DNA from: Symsagittifera roscoffensis
Taxonomy: Eukaryota; Xenacoelomorpha; Acoela; Convolutidae
NCBI RefSeq assembly: GCF_963678635.1
Contig: NC_087065.1
Location: 47,058,381 to 47,122,380, forward strand
Length of the DNA: 64,000 nucleotides
Reading direction: 5' to 3'
Below, in pieces: positions 30,498 through 41,218 of the stretch; position 1 is the first letter of the stretch, and each line of letters opens with the position of its first letter. A model generated the notes under the pieces. That model did not search any database. It had not been told where the DNA came from and saw only the letters and a program-made list of their open reading frames with translations. The position numbers were made by a program, and so were the translations under genes.

Positions 30498-33400
30498 ATG
30501 CCGAACTCTACTTCTATCGCGACACCTGTTCCTTGCCAGCAGTGCGGAAAAATACTGAGCTCTAAAAGGAACTTGAGAAGACATGAGCAAAAAGTTCACA
30601 AGATCCTTCCTCCCCCTCCTCCTCAAACTGTTTGCGATGAGTGTCTCGAGTCATTCGAGAGTTTGTCGGAAGCCCGAGAGCACGTCGAGCTGGTACATGA
30701 CATGACTTCGAATAGTCATTGTATCTATTGCCATACAATATTTCTCACCGCGGAAAGCTATGGACAACACTTGCTGAAGAAGCACGCATTGCCAGTTTGG
30801 GACGGCATTGAGACGACGTCTTCCGCTGCCCCAACGGAAAGCGCGTTCAGAGGTAAATTGCGTCGATACGATCTCAAAGTTGGTGAAAAAGAAATGGATT
30901 TGCTTCAAGTCATGATGCAAAACAAGGAGGAAATAGATGCTCTTATACTGGAAAGGGTCAAAGAGGGCCCGAACAAGGTGCAATTCCACGTGGAAGTGGG
31001 AATGATCAAAATTCCCACTGTGCAAGACGGGGACAGTGGAAACTTCGAAAGGACCATGCTGTTTCTGAACACTAAGACATTGACAGTGTACTTCGAGGGA
31101 ATAGCTGGGGTTCAATTCTTGGAACTGATTGAACATATGGTCAACCAAGTCAATTCGTTCTCTTCTCATGGTAGCGGATGGATTATCGACAGAATTGAAA
31201 AATTGCAAATCAGTTTCGCGGCCTTCTCACCAATAAGAGCAGGATCCTACCTCGAGCTACCTGATGCACTCAGCGCAGCATCTACTCTGCTCACAAATAT
31301 CAACACTAAAGATGATGACCGTTGCTTTCTCTACTGCTTTGTTGCCGCATATCACAATGTGAATGAGCCGGCCCTCTACCCCACATCTAGACGGTGGCTG
31401 GAGAAAAACAAAGTCTCAACCTACAATCTCGGCAAAGAAGGAATTGTGAAAATCAATGGGGAATACGAAATGCCAATGGGTCTGATGGATATGGACAGAT
31501 TTGAAAAGTTGAACAATTGTCAAATCAACGTCTTCCGGTAAGCAAATTCTAATTGCCTTCTAAAAATTTTAAAATTCCTTCAATAATGTTCTTCACCTAT
31601 TCAAACACCCTTTTTATTTCATTCCAAACCTAGGTATAAAAATTATTTTTCTGTTCAGGTACAACGTTGGCGAATTGTTGCCCATAAGAGTATCGAGCAG
31701 ATTCACTGCTAGCCTGATTGTGGACTTGTTGCTGCTGACAGATGGATCAAAATATCACTATGTGTTGATAAGTGATCTCCAGAAACTGGTCGAGTACGTG
31801 CGGCACAAAGTGCACCGATTTCAATCTGAGATTTGTCGCAAATGTTTCCACACATGCGCTTCATTCGAAACTCTGAGAAGACATCAAGAACTGTGCTACC
31901 AAGACGCAGATGTCGTCATAACAATGCCCAAGCCGGGAAAAGATGACCACAAGTTCAAAAACTTAACAGCTCGTTGGTACGTACCCAGAGTAATCTACTT
32001 TGATTTGGAGTCACTGCTCTTACCAGTATACGGACCGCAACCTGATCCGCGAAAATCTAGCACGCAAACAATTGAAATCCATCAACCGTGCGGCTACGCG
32101 TTAGCAGTAATCGAATTTGGAAAAAAGACCTGTTAAAGTTTGAGCTTAAAAGAGGACCGAATGTGATGGAAGAGCTAATTAGCTCCCTTGAATCGTTAGC
32201 GAGACAAATTTACATAGAAAAAAGGAAATATTACACTTTCACTGGTATAACAGACCAGGAACGGGAAGATGCTACAATTTGTTGGATATGCGAGAATGAT
32301 TTTTCCGACAATGATCAAGTGGTACTTGATCATTGCCATTACACCAACAAGTTTCTGGGTTGGGCACACAATGAGTGTAACGTTAATAGAAAAACAACAA
32401 ATTACATTCCAGTGGTAGCTCATAATTTGTCAAATTATGATTTACACTTTATAATCAAAGCGCTGGCAAAAAGCGATTCGGAAAACACTTTTTCCGTAAT
32501 ACCCGCATCTGAAGAAAAATATATATCCTTGACAATCTCAGTCTACATAAAGACGTACACGGACAAAAACGGAAAAATCAAAAAACTCTACAAAAATCTG
32601 AGATTCATCGATTCGTATAGGTTCATGCTAGCATCGTTGGCAAAACTTGTCGATAATTTGCCCAACGAAAAGTTTTTTCTGCTGGAGAACTATTTTGAAA
32701 AACTCGGCCACTCACGTGAAAAAGTCAGTTTGTTGAAACAGAAAGGGCATTACCCCTACTCATACTTCAACTCATTCGAAAAATTCCGAGAAACTCGCCT
32801 TCCCCCACGATCAATGTGGAAAAATAGTCTAACAGGAGGGGATGCGAGTGTTTCAAGAAGCGAGTACAATCATGCCCTTAAAGTTTTCACCGAACTGAAG
32901 TGTGGCTCACTTGGTGATTACCACGACTTGTACTTGACTACAGATGTGCTATTGCTTGCTTCCGTTTTCGAAGCTTTTCGTGAAGTTTGCTATCAAACAT
33001 ACGGGCTGGATTGCGCCTGTTACTTCACGGCAAGTAACCTTTCCGGGGACGCCTTTCTAAAAGTTTGTAAGCCCGAACTGAAACTCTTAACGGACCGTGA
33101 ACATCTAGACCTTGTGCAGCGAATGATACGAGGAGGCATGTCGTCGGTTTACGCGCGCCGATTTTACAAAGCAAACAATAAATACCTCGACCATTTTTCG
33201 CCCTCAGAACCATCAAGCTACATCCTCAATATTGATGCAAACAATTTGTACGGGGGGATAATGAAACACTGCCCTTTGCCCTTGAACGATTTTTCAATAG
33301 TTGAAAAAAGTCTGGCAGACATACTGCTCACAAGCGAAACCTCAGAGTGGGGTTATATAGTTGAAGTCAATTTAACCATACCCGAAGAGCTTCACGACTT

Positions 33401-35077
33401 CTTTGCTGATTACCCTCTTGCCCCATCTCGTGAAGTAGTGGACATCGGTGCAATGAGCAACGAGCAAGTCGACATGTTGGGAAAATTGGGAATCACCACA
33501 CTGCCAAAAGTGCCAAAGCTTCTACAGACCTTGCATCCTAAAGAAGGTTATGTTTTGCACTACCTTACCCTAAAATTGTACCATGAGCTGGGAATGAAAA
33601 TAACTCACCTCGGAAAAGTTCTTCAGTTCCGCCAAAGTCACTGGATGGCACCCTTTGTCGACCTCAACACCCGCCTACGAAAAGCCGCGGTAAATAAATT
33701 CCAGGAGAACTTCTACAAGCTAATTGTTAATTCAGCTTTCGGTAAGACAATGGAGTCTAAGTTAGGAAGAAAGAAGCTGGAGATTGTAAGGAATGAGAGA
33801 GAACTTTTACAAAAAACAGCTCTGAGCACAATGAAAAGCTTTCAAATCATTGACGATCAATGAGCCACAATTAGCTTTTCAGTAACAAAAATATTGTGGG
33901 ATAAACCTATGATAGTTGGTGCAACCATCCTAGACCTCGCCAAGCGCTTCATGTTTCAGTTTCATTATCAAAAAATGAAACCAAATCTAAACTTGGAACT
34001 CCTTTACTCCGACACGGATAGTTTTATTTACGCTATAAAAACTGATGACGTTTACCGAGACTTGGAGAAAATAAAAGCTGATTTCGACTTTTCAAATTAC
34101 GATAAGGACCATTTCTTGTTCGAGGATACCAACAAGAAAGTTGTGCTGAAGTTCAAAGAGGAGACTGGTGGGAAGCCGATCAGAGAATTCATCGCCCTAA
34201 AACCGAAACTATATTCGGTCGTCCTTAATGGTAAATAAAATTTAAGCCACCCTTCCACCCCCCATTCCTACCTTTTACAGAACAAAAATACCACCACCAA
34301 CCTACCTACACCCCTTAATTTGTTGCATTAAACTATGGGCATTTAGCTGATTTAGGCAACATTATACAATGTTGCCTAAACGTTGATTTATCTGACAACA
34401 TATTCCCTCTTTTTTCCTCTTTTTTAATGATAATTTAGAGTCTTCTGCTCTTTTTTGGTAAAATGAATCAAATTTTGTTCGGTATAAATTGAGTTGCTGA
34501 AGTGAAATGAAGCTATCCCCAACGTTGTAGAAAAGAATAATAATTTTGCTTCTGTTTAGAAGGCACTCAAAAATTGAGTGCCAAAGGAATTAAACGGAGT
34601 GCACAGAGAGAACTGGTCCACCAAACCTTCAGGGACACATTATTCACTGGAAAAACAATGAGAGTGTACAACTACAATATAGTTTCGAAAGGTCACACCA
34701 ATATGACAGTGAAACAAAACAAACTTGCATTATCACCATTCGACTCAAAACGTTTTCTACTTTTCGACGGAATTTCGACAGTGCCCTTTGGCCATAAAGC
34801 CGCTGAAGAAAATGCTTTTCTAGAAGACATTTACATGGACACCGAGTGGGCCAACTCATACAATGAAACTGATAACAGTTCTCCCGATTTTACACTTCCG
34901 GATTGGGGATTTTTACAGCGGCCCTACTCAGAAGCAGAGCTGCAAGAAGAAGAAGAAGCTTCTAGTAGCCGAGTCCGTGAACGTCCCCCTATAAAAAACC
35001 CATTTATTTTATCTGAAGCTTCAGAAGAACGACCATCTAAAAAACAACGCAAAGAAAACCAAAACAATAAACATTAA
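30498..35077 (+). CDS. POLB: Protein-primed DNA polymerase B, three exons, interrupted
   Basis: Exons 30498-31537, 31659-34230 and 34560-35077, about 1,376 codons in total. The N-terminus has three C2H2 zinc fingers (Cys13/16-His29/34, Cys46/49-His62/67, Cys75/78-His91/96). Exon 2 carries ExoI (FDLES), a Cys/His-rich HNH-like insert (CWICE...DHCHY...HNEC), ExoII (NLSNYDLHFI), ExoIII (LYLTTD), motif A (DANNLYGG), motif B (KLIVNSAFGKT), motif C (YSDTDS) and the KLY motif. This is the Polinton replicase, which uses a protein primer at the terminal repeats. Two lesions lie in exon 2: a -1 frame change at 32121-32127 and an in-frame TGA at 33861-33863. The gene is probably inactive unless these are recoded. 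Confidence 0.92.
31538..31658 (+). other. Polymerase intron 1
   Basis: A 121-bp GT-AG intron with donor CCG|GTAAGC and acceptor TTCTGTTCAG. Removing it joins the two reading frames across a split Arg codon. Confidence 0.85.
32121..32127 (+). other. A AAA AAG heptamer at polymerase frame change
   Basis: The upstream frame ends at TAA 32134-32136, and homologous coding continues in the -1 frame. The heptamer lies in the correct phase (X XXY YYZ) for -1 ribosomal slippage. A one-base loss from a run of seven A would give the same picture. No strong downstream pseudoknot is evident, which favours mutation. Confidence 0.75.
33861..33863 (+). other. In-frame TGA in polymerase
   Basis: Ten further sense codons follow before the next annotated Met, and the frame then runs straight into the motif C exon portion. 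The stop therefore splits one gene between motif B and motif C. No readthrough context (such as CTA after the stop) is present. Confidence 0.9.
34231..34559 (+). other. Polymerase intron 2
   Basis: A 329-bp GT-AG intron with donor AATG|GTAAAT and acceptor TTCTGTTTAG. The joined frame continues through the split codon into the final exon. Confidence 0.8.
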
Positions 35078-35453
35078 AGTCTGAAACATATATTTTCAGA
35101 TGATTTTTACTCTTCGTCCTTTTTATACTTCAACTTGTATAGGTTTTGGTTTTTACCAATTTACAACTAATAAAATACTCGTATTGAGCTCAATCACTGT
35201 TTTAACATAAATAGCTTCAGGCAAATAAACTAGTAGACGCAAACCAAGTGTTAATTCAAACAAATGTGTGAAATCCCTAGGCTTGTTAACAAACTTTAAT
35301 AGCATGACAAATCTTTGACGAAAAGAAAGAAAGAAAGCCAGGAAATGATATCCACATGAAACTAGGACGAAAAAGAAAAGTTCAGGAATTAGGACGATTA
35401 ATTTTAATTATCGCGGGAAAAGGGACCGCTTTAAAAGGAATTAGAAGGAATTA
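35078..35453. other. Polymerase 3' region
   Basis: No ORF. AATAAA hexamers occur at 35066-35071 (overlapping the stop codon) and 35169-35174 and are candidate polyadenylation signals. Confidence 0.5.
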
Positions 35454-35676
35454 TTGTATCGCGTCCCGGTTGTTGAGCTCAGCTTAACAAGATCCTAAGG
35501 AGGGGGTCTTTTACTTTAGGGGTGGGAACTTGCGATCATTTACAAAATCCTAGGATAGGGGTCCTCCAAAAAATTAAGGACCCCTTTCCTAGGATTTTGC
35601 TTTACGTGAGGACCCCCCCCCCCCTTAGGAAGGACCCCCCCCCCCCTTAGGATCCGGGACACGATACAATACTACT
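35454..35676. repeat. Polinton right terminal inverted repeat
   Basis: Imperfect inverted copy of 17370-17593, 223 bp, with C-tracts where the left end has G-tracts. Its inner end (35454-35467) is an inverted copy of its outer end, with one change (GCGTCCC versus GTGTCCC). Confidence 0.93.
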
Positions 35677-35682
35677 TTGTAC
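35677..35682. repeat. Target site duplication, right (TTGTAC)
   Basis: Exact match to 17364-17369, on the opposite side of the element. Confidence 0.95.
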
Positions 35683-35970
35683 CATCAATAATAAGTCTCA
35701 GCGATAGAAACGCTGAAGGACAAAGCCAGGGTACCTTGTTTGCGATATCCGACACGTTTGGCTGTTTTGATATTGTTTAACAGGTGTTTTTCTAATCTAT
35801 TTTTCTGAACTATTTTATGGTTTTAATGAGGTTAAAGTTAAATATTTACCAGTTATGCGTATTGCGAACACTGCTTGACAAAATTTACAGAGTGCCTTGA
35901 GGGTTTACCAAACATCATTTCAGCGCATTGAGTGGTAACCCTGCATATTTTTACATCCTACTTCCTTTAT

Positions 35971-36190
35971 TGGGTTGCGTAGCATTATTTAGACAACCGG
36001 GTATTCAGACTCGTCAGTAAGCAGACAAATACTGTATTAAACAGTCAGAATCGAGACAAGGAAGAAATGAATAATTAATAATTATTTATTTCATGAATTC
36101 GCTTTCTCCCCTCGATTCTGATTGGTTAATACGGTATTTGTCTGCTTACTGACGAGTATGAATACGCAGTTGTCTAAATACAGACCGGAC
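35971..36190. mobile_element. MITE-like palindromic element, full copy
   Basis: Two long arms mirror each other: TTAGACAACCGGGTATTCAGACTCGTCAGTAAGCAG-type sequence on the left, and its reverse complement with a few changes ending GTTGTCTAA on the right. An AT-rich spacer (TAATTAATAATTATTTATT) separates them. Non-coding and probably mobilised in trans. Confidence 0.7.
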
Positions 36191-36244
36191 TCCCATTATT
36201 GTGACCGAATTTGATGTTTTCATGAAACAGAATTTTATAGGTGG

Positions 36245-36690
36245 CGACCGATGGCAAACAGAGGGCGAGGGTTCTCATGCTTGAGGCACCGAATGCTTGG
36301 AAAATTTCAATCAATCGAAATCGCTAAACGTTCTTATTGGCTAAAAGCCTTTCTCACAAAATCGAAGTCAATAATAACAGAAAATGTATTAAATCAGTGG
36401 AAAACAATCAAAATATTACAAATTGCGGGTTGCAACCGCAATTTTTTTCAGATGGACATCAAGATTCACAAGTTCAAGTTCATAAGATTTTCTCAGCCTT
36501 CGAAAACTCATCTGCTTATTATGTAACGGTCAATGTTAACACTAGGGGCCTGGATTTACTTGTTTACTGTGATAATGTGATTTACTCTGATATTTTGAAT
36601 ACTCATTTCTGTTTGGCTGAAAGTAAGCTAAAATAAATTTCAAGCATTCGGTCCCTCCAGTATGAGAGACGCCACCAAAAAGAGTACTCG
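36245..36690. mobile_element. Short inverted-repeat element (MITE-like)
   Basis: The left end (CACCGAATGCTTGGAAA) and right end (CAAGCATTCGGTCCC) are inverted over about 40 bp with mismatches. The interior has two overlapping short frames with no domain. A ~0.43-kb non-autonomous DNA transposon is likely. Confidence 0.55.
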
Positions 36691-37082
36691 TTTTAGAACT
36701 ACCCGTGGTCCGGTGACCAGTCAATAGGCAGAAGGGTCTAAGAGCAGAAAAGGTCCAAGAGCAGGAAAACTGAAAAAGGTCAACTTTTATAAGCTAATCG
36801 GTAAACTAATTATCAGAAATGTCAATACTACCAAAACAACGATTATTTTATGTATAATTTGAGTAATTTAATCAATAATTTTTTTTAATTAATCAAAAAG
36901 CTTGATGAAATTAGACAATTCATGCATAATTTATTCAATTTCCAGGTTTTTTTGAGGATGCTAATAATTGTTTTATCAGTTAGCCCGTAGAAACCAACTT
37001 AAGCCAATATTATTCTGTTTTTCTGCTCTTGGACCCATTTTGAACTTGGAATATTCTGCCTATTGCTCCGCCTCCCCATGGT

Positions 37083-37246
37083 CCGGTTGCGTAGCAGAAT
37101 TTAGACATTCGCGTTTTCAGACACAGCATTAACCAATCAGAATCCAGACAAGGAAGAAATGAATTTCATATCTTCCTTTCTCGATTCTGATTAGTTAATA
37201 CAGTGTCTGAATACTCGGTTGTCTAAATACAGACCGCACTCCCCAT
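37083..37246. mobile_element. MITE-like palindromic element, second copy
   Basis: Same family as 35971-36190 but shorter. Arms TTTAGACATTCG...CAGACACAG and the mirrored ...CTGTGTCTGAA..GTTGTCTAAA flank a spacer with the shared CAGAATCCAGACAAGG block. Confidence 0.7.
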
Positions 37247-37566
37247 GGTCCCATATAAAAGAGACAAAAAGCAAAAAGGTAGTTTCTAGTTTTGCCAGTG
37301 AATTGATCATTTCAATTTATAGAAGAAATTCAGAGACCAATCTATCAAAATGTTTAGCATTTTCCTGTTGTTTTCATCCAATTGAAGTATTTTTCAAGTG
37401 GTCTGGTGATCCTAGCTTTTTGAACCCTTCCCCCAATCAAAGTACTAAAGAAGCTCCTAGGAAACAAACTCGAAACCTCGACCCGAGCTTTAGTTGAAAA
37501 GAAAAAGTATTTACTTCGGTCCAGGAAATAAATAAATATATCAATAAGGAATAAATTCAGTTCTAA

Positions 37567-37791
37567 TCAGTTTCTAATATTGCTATTTGGTGCAAATTTA
37601 ACCAGTTCATCATATTTTTTGGCGACTTTCTTGGCTGCCGCTTTCTTTGCAGGAGACTTCTTGGCTTTTGGCTTTGCCGGACTCTTTGCTTTCTCGGGCG
37701 TGGCGGTCTTCTTTGCTGCGGGTTTGGCTGCTTCGGGCGCTGCTGCTTTTTTAGGTGGCGTGTCACGGAGCCGAATACCCGAAAAATTCAT
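37567..37791 (-). pseudogene. Histone H1-like Lys/Ala/Pro-rich fragment
   Basis: A 74-residue minus-strand frame consisting of KKAAAPEA, AAKKTATPEKAKSPAK and KKSPAKKAAAKK stretches, typical of linker-histone tails, with no globular winged-helix domain. It lies between repeats, has no clear promoter and looks like a fragment or retro-copy. A short unrelated Lys/Ala-rich protein is possible. Confidence 0.45.
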
Positions 37792-37889
37792 TCCGGGTAG
37801 CCGAAAAATATGAAAAACTATTAAGGGCCCCCAAACTGAGGGTCATAATTAAGGACCACCATCCGAAATTATAGTGACAGTGCAGATGC

Positions 37890-38240
37890 GGATCTAGACT
37901 TTTTTCAACTGGATCTAGGCTTTTCTCAACTGGGGGGGGGGGACAATTGTTTAAAAATAAACAGGCCAAAAATGTTGTTTTTGGATTTTTTTTGAAAAAT
38001 TTTTATAAAAAAAATTGCTTTTTTCAGCGCGTGCTCCCATTTTGAGTTAGTATATATTGAACAATTTAAGGGTTTGTCGGCCAAAAATGGATGTCATGAA
38101 AAAAATACAGAGGAACCCTTTGGTTGGTGAGCCGCATCCCAGTAGTAGTCGGGCTTTTGTTGTTAATTATTGGATCTACTTAACAATTGCCCCCCCCCCC
38201 TCTTTTAATACCAAAGGGAGGGCGTTTGTAACGTAGATCC
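37890..38240. repeat. G/C-tract region with inverted arms
   Basis: CAACTGGGGGGGGGGG-ACAATTGTTTA near 37920 and TTAACAATTGCCCCCC near 38185 are roughly inverted, and GGATCTA-type motifs sit near both. A decayed MITE is possible. The homopolymer lengths may be unreliable. Confidence 0.4.
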
Positions 38241-38525
38241 AAATAATTCAATGAGATTTTACTGATGATGACTTTTTGTCGAAAATGTTTTATGCAACAT
38301 TGATGTTTTTCCCAATATCAATTCAATGAGAGTAAAAGTATTAGCCAATCAAATCTCTTTAAAATGTTCGGATTTTTGTTAGCTATAACAGGCTGCAAAA
38401 TTTGAGACATGATGAAGAGATCTCTAAGAAATGGATCTAAGTCTAAGATTTTCCGTTCACTTCCATGAGAAATATGAGAAGGCATGTGTTAGAGAGAAAT
38501 ATGAGAACACACTTGAACAAGAATC

Positions 38526-38933
38526 ATGTCCAAGCGAAGAACATGCAAGGTCAAACTGGAACGGAAGAAAATAGATGCAACAGTTGGCCTAAAAAGGGGT
38601 CAAGATGTTGCAGCTCAAACTGATAGTTCTGAAGCAATGACACCTGCTGTCTGTAAGTTGAAATATGCAGCAGATTTTGTATCAAGTGAGCAATTCGTCA
38701 AAAGAAGTCTGATCGATGTTAAGTCAATAGATTCCCGCCGTAGAGCTAAAATTACTGAATCGAGATCTTGGATTTCCACTTTCCACCGCACAAAACATCT
38801 TTCTCTGAAATCATGGAAATGGCCTTTAATTTTTCGAATTAAAAATCCATTAATGCCATTTTATTTTATAGTCATATATAGTTTAATTTTTTTCGTTATT
38901 GTTAAGATTAACTTTAAAAGTATATTTGACTGA
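38526..38933 (+). CDS. Unrecognised ORF with C-terminal hydrophobic segment
   Basis: 135 residues from an ATG in good context. A basic N-terminus (MSKRRTCKVKLERKK), a Ser-rich centre and a hydrophobic C-terminal segment (about residues 112-128, FYFIVIYSLIFFVIVKI) suggest a tail-anchored protein if it is translated. No homology is recognised, and the AT-rich end could be chance. Confidence 0.3.
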   Translation: MSKRRTCKVKLERKKIDATVGLKRGQDVAAQTDSSEAMTPAVCKLKYAADFVSSEQFVKRSLIDVKSIDSRRRAKITESRSWISTFHRTKHLSLKSWKWPLIFRIKNPLMPFYFIVIYSLIFFVIVKINFKSIFD

Positions 38934-39139
38934 TTAAAAATTGTTGAGCATTTCTACGGATATCACCAAAATTCGAAAAGTTAAATGAAACGCGCAAAAG
39001 TGTCAAATTTAAGCAGTTCTTCAGATATGTTATCATCAAAACTTGAAACATCTGAAAGATCAGTTCGAAAATTTTCCACTGCATTACGACGCCAAGATCG
39101 ATTTTATAACTAAGCGCATATTTGTGCTTTCAAACGTCT

Positions 39140-39800
39140 GGATTCCACTGACACATCTTTTGCGTGTTTTAGAGACTTTGTCAGTGGATTCCACAATCAG
39201 ATGATCCCTACACAAAATAGCGACAAGTTATTTTTTGTCAGTGAACTCCGCAGTTAAACGTGTTTCGGCCGGTGAAGTGGATTCCATTAAATGTCAGTGG
39301 ACTCCGCGGTCAATTTAATCTTTTTGTCTTTTGATTCCTCTCTTTGTCAATGAATTCCGCAGCCAACTTTTCCTTCTGATCGAATACAAGCTGAAACAGT
39401 CAATAATGTGTTTGTGGAATCCGGTGATAAAAAGAAAAAATGACTGCGGAATCCACTGACAAATTTTGGAAACTAGTGACAAAAAGAACAAAACGGTTGC
39501 GGAATCCAATGACAAACAGTGAAATCCAGTGTTATTTTGCTTTAATTCACTCCAAATATAAAAATGCTTTTGTCTGCGGAATCCAAAAAAAGCATGACTT
39601 AGCATTCGTTTCCTAAATCCGCATTGTCACTAAATTCAACTTTAAGCTCGCTACCTAAATTTCAATTTTAGCAACTAGTGTTTAATTAGTTGTCCTTCGA
39701 TTTCATCAGGTTTCCGACTTCTAAGGCTTTTCGAAAAATTGCGGAAATCAACGCAAATTATGCGGATTCCAGGGACAATGTATGCGGAATCCAAACCACT
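39140..39800. repeat. Dispersed GTCAGTGGATTCCGC motif field, palindromic
   Basis: About five copies of a TGTCAGTGGATTCCGC-type motif lie in one orientation (39140-39370), followed by about five reverse-oriented copies (39415-39800). The result is a large imperfect palindrome around 39.4 kb. Non-coding. Confidence 0.65.
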
Positions 39801-40449
39801 GCCAAATTAGCCGGGCGTGGTATTGTAATGTGATATCTTTAAAATTCGAAACAAAACCAAAACGAGCAAAAAACCTTTTTAAAGCCATTCTACAAGTGTT
39901 AAAAGGAAAACTCAAAAGTTGAAAAAAAGAGCAAAAAATGTGATTCGAAATAATTTCGACATGTGTTATCATGAAAGCTGAAAATGTTCGAAAAGCCAGC
40001 AAAAACTGCTACTTTTAATGGTTTCTGTCCAGTGAAATGAAAAATTACCAAAGATTGAATTTAAAAAAAACGAGCCAAAAACACTATTTTATGGGTTTTT
40101 CTTTAAATATTTTCATCAAAATCCCGCACCGCAACAGTTAACCTAAAACAAAAAACAGAATTATCAGGATGATCGCACTGAGATCCATAGAAGCTTAGAT
40201 CAACCAAATAACCAAATTACTTTTTAGAGATCCGTTTTTTCTACAAGAAAAACACTTCAAAAATATTTTTCTGTAACTAATTCTAAAAAAATACTGAAAA
40301 AACTGTTCTGTTCAAGAAATCGCCAAGCTTGACACTCACTTTACTTATTTTTTTTTTCAAAAAATTTGTGAATAATTTTAATCAATATATATAGTCTTGT
40401 GTTTTAAAAACTTAAATAATGATTATTATCTTTTTTTTCCCAAAATTAA

Positions 40450-40776
40450 GATAATTAGTGAAAGTGACAAGCCCTTAAACTTAGAAAATGATGTTTATAA
40501 AGAAAAAAATTATGAGCGAAAATCATGGTTGTTTGGACGTACATGTATTTGGTATCTTTTTGTTTTTCTGTGCCAACTTTTGGTTATTTTTTTGATGCTA
40601 GTATTAGCAACCGTTCGAATAATGTTCTCCACAGCACTCAAAGAAACAAAAAATTGGGTAGCTACCTTATCAATAACAGTCAGTTACATTTTACCTGCTC
40701 CAAAGCTGTGAATATAAAAATTTCTACAACAGAACAAGTTTTTATTTCAATAATTGTCCTGAAAAATCCTTATTGA
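40450..40776 (+). pseudogene. Fossil of a second Polinton: membrane protein plus ATPase start
   Basis: An open frame without a usable ATG resembles the Polinton membrane protein at 19926-20210 along its length: VYKEKNYERKSWLF matches the VYNETNSEKKSWNF segment, a similar hydrophobic block follows, and SYILPAPKL matches GYVLPNPRI. Its stop lies in GTGA, where the intact element has ATGA. The shifted frame then continues as a degraded counterpart of the first ~17 ATPase residues (pattern N..I.T...F...I) before ending. The start codons are lost, so this is a relic. No terminal repeats or other core genes are seen nearby. Confidence 0.75.
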
Positions 40777-40966
40777 AAGCTTATTTTGTTTCAAGTTGGG
40801 GTATCAATTTGTGTAGAACGTTTAGATTAATTTAACCGACTCTGCTTGCTGAATCTACAGGAACGTTCGTATTCACAGTCTTCTTCAAACCTAATTGAAA
40901 TTTCTGTTTTCCACTCCGTTTTTGTCGAACATTGTTCTTACGCCTAACACCGAAAAAATGTTAATT

Positions 40967-41218
40967 TCAAGAATTAATCACGATTTTTGCTCCAGAAATT
41001 TTCCTGCGGGACGATTTACAAGTTTTGTTATGAACATTATCATTAACAAAGTTTACAGTGGGCAGGCCAATTGTTTCCTGATTTACAGAGTTTTGCGACT
41101 TTTGCTTATGGTTACAGTTCTCACAAATAATCAATTTCGCTGGGCAGACGTTCAAGTGTCCCTTAGTGAATGCGAAGTACCTTGTTTTGTCGATGAGTGC
41201 CTGATTTAGAGCTTCCAA
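40967..41218 (-). pseudogene. Ty3/gypsy gag-like fragment
   Basis: An 83-residue minus-strand frame contains KGHLNVCPAKLIICENCNHK, a Cys/His arrangement like a retroelement nucleocapsid knuckle but with an incomplete CCHC pattern. Upstream minus-strand frames (41.3-41.9 kb) are broken by stops. Probably a decayed gag remnant in the same orientation as the downstream array. Confidence 0.4.

Larger units (their letters stand above)
17370..35676 (+). mobile_element. Polinton/Maverick (adintovirus-like) element, complete ends
   Basis: An 18,307-bp unit with terminal inverted repeats beginning AGTAGTATTG, flanked by a 6-bp duplication. It encodes protein-primed DNA polymerase B, retroviral-type integrase, packaging ATPase, adenain-type protease and both major and minor capsid proteins, the full Polinton core set known from the literature. 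Length and 5'-AG ends also fit. It is inserted in repeat-rich host DNA. Capsid-side genes are intact. The polymerase gene carries a frameshift and an in-frame stop, so this copy may be unable to replicate by itself unless these are decoded. Boundaries are exact to the base. Confidence 0.97.

Noticed and set aside
30651-31208. 185-residue minus-strand ORF opposite the polymerase
   Set aside because: It is a shadow of the polymerase exon, with no motif or start context.
33861-33863. TGA as a reassigned sense codon
   Set aside because: Several intact genes in the same element end at TGA (membrane protein, integrase, penton), so reassignment is unlikely.
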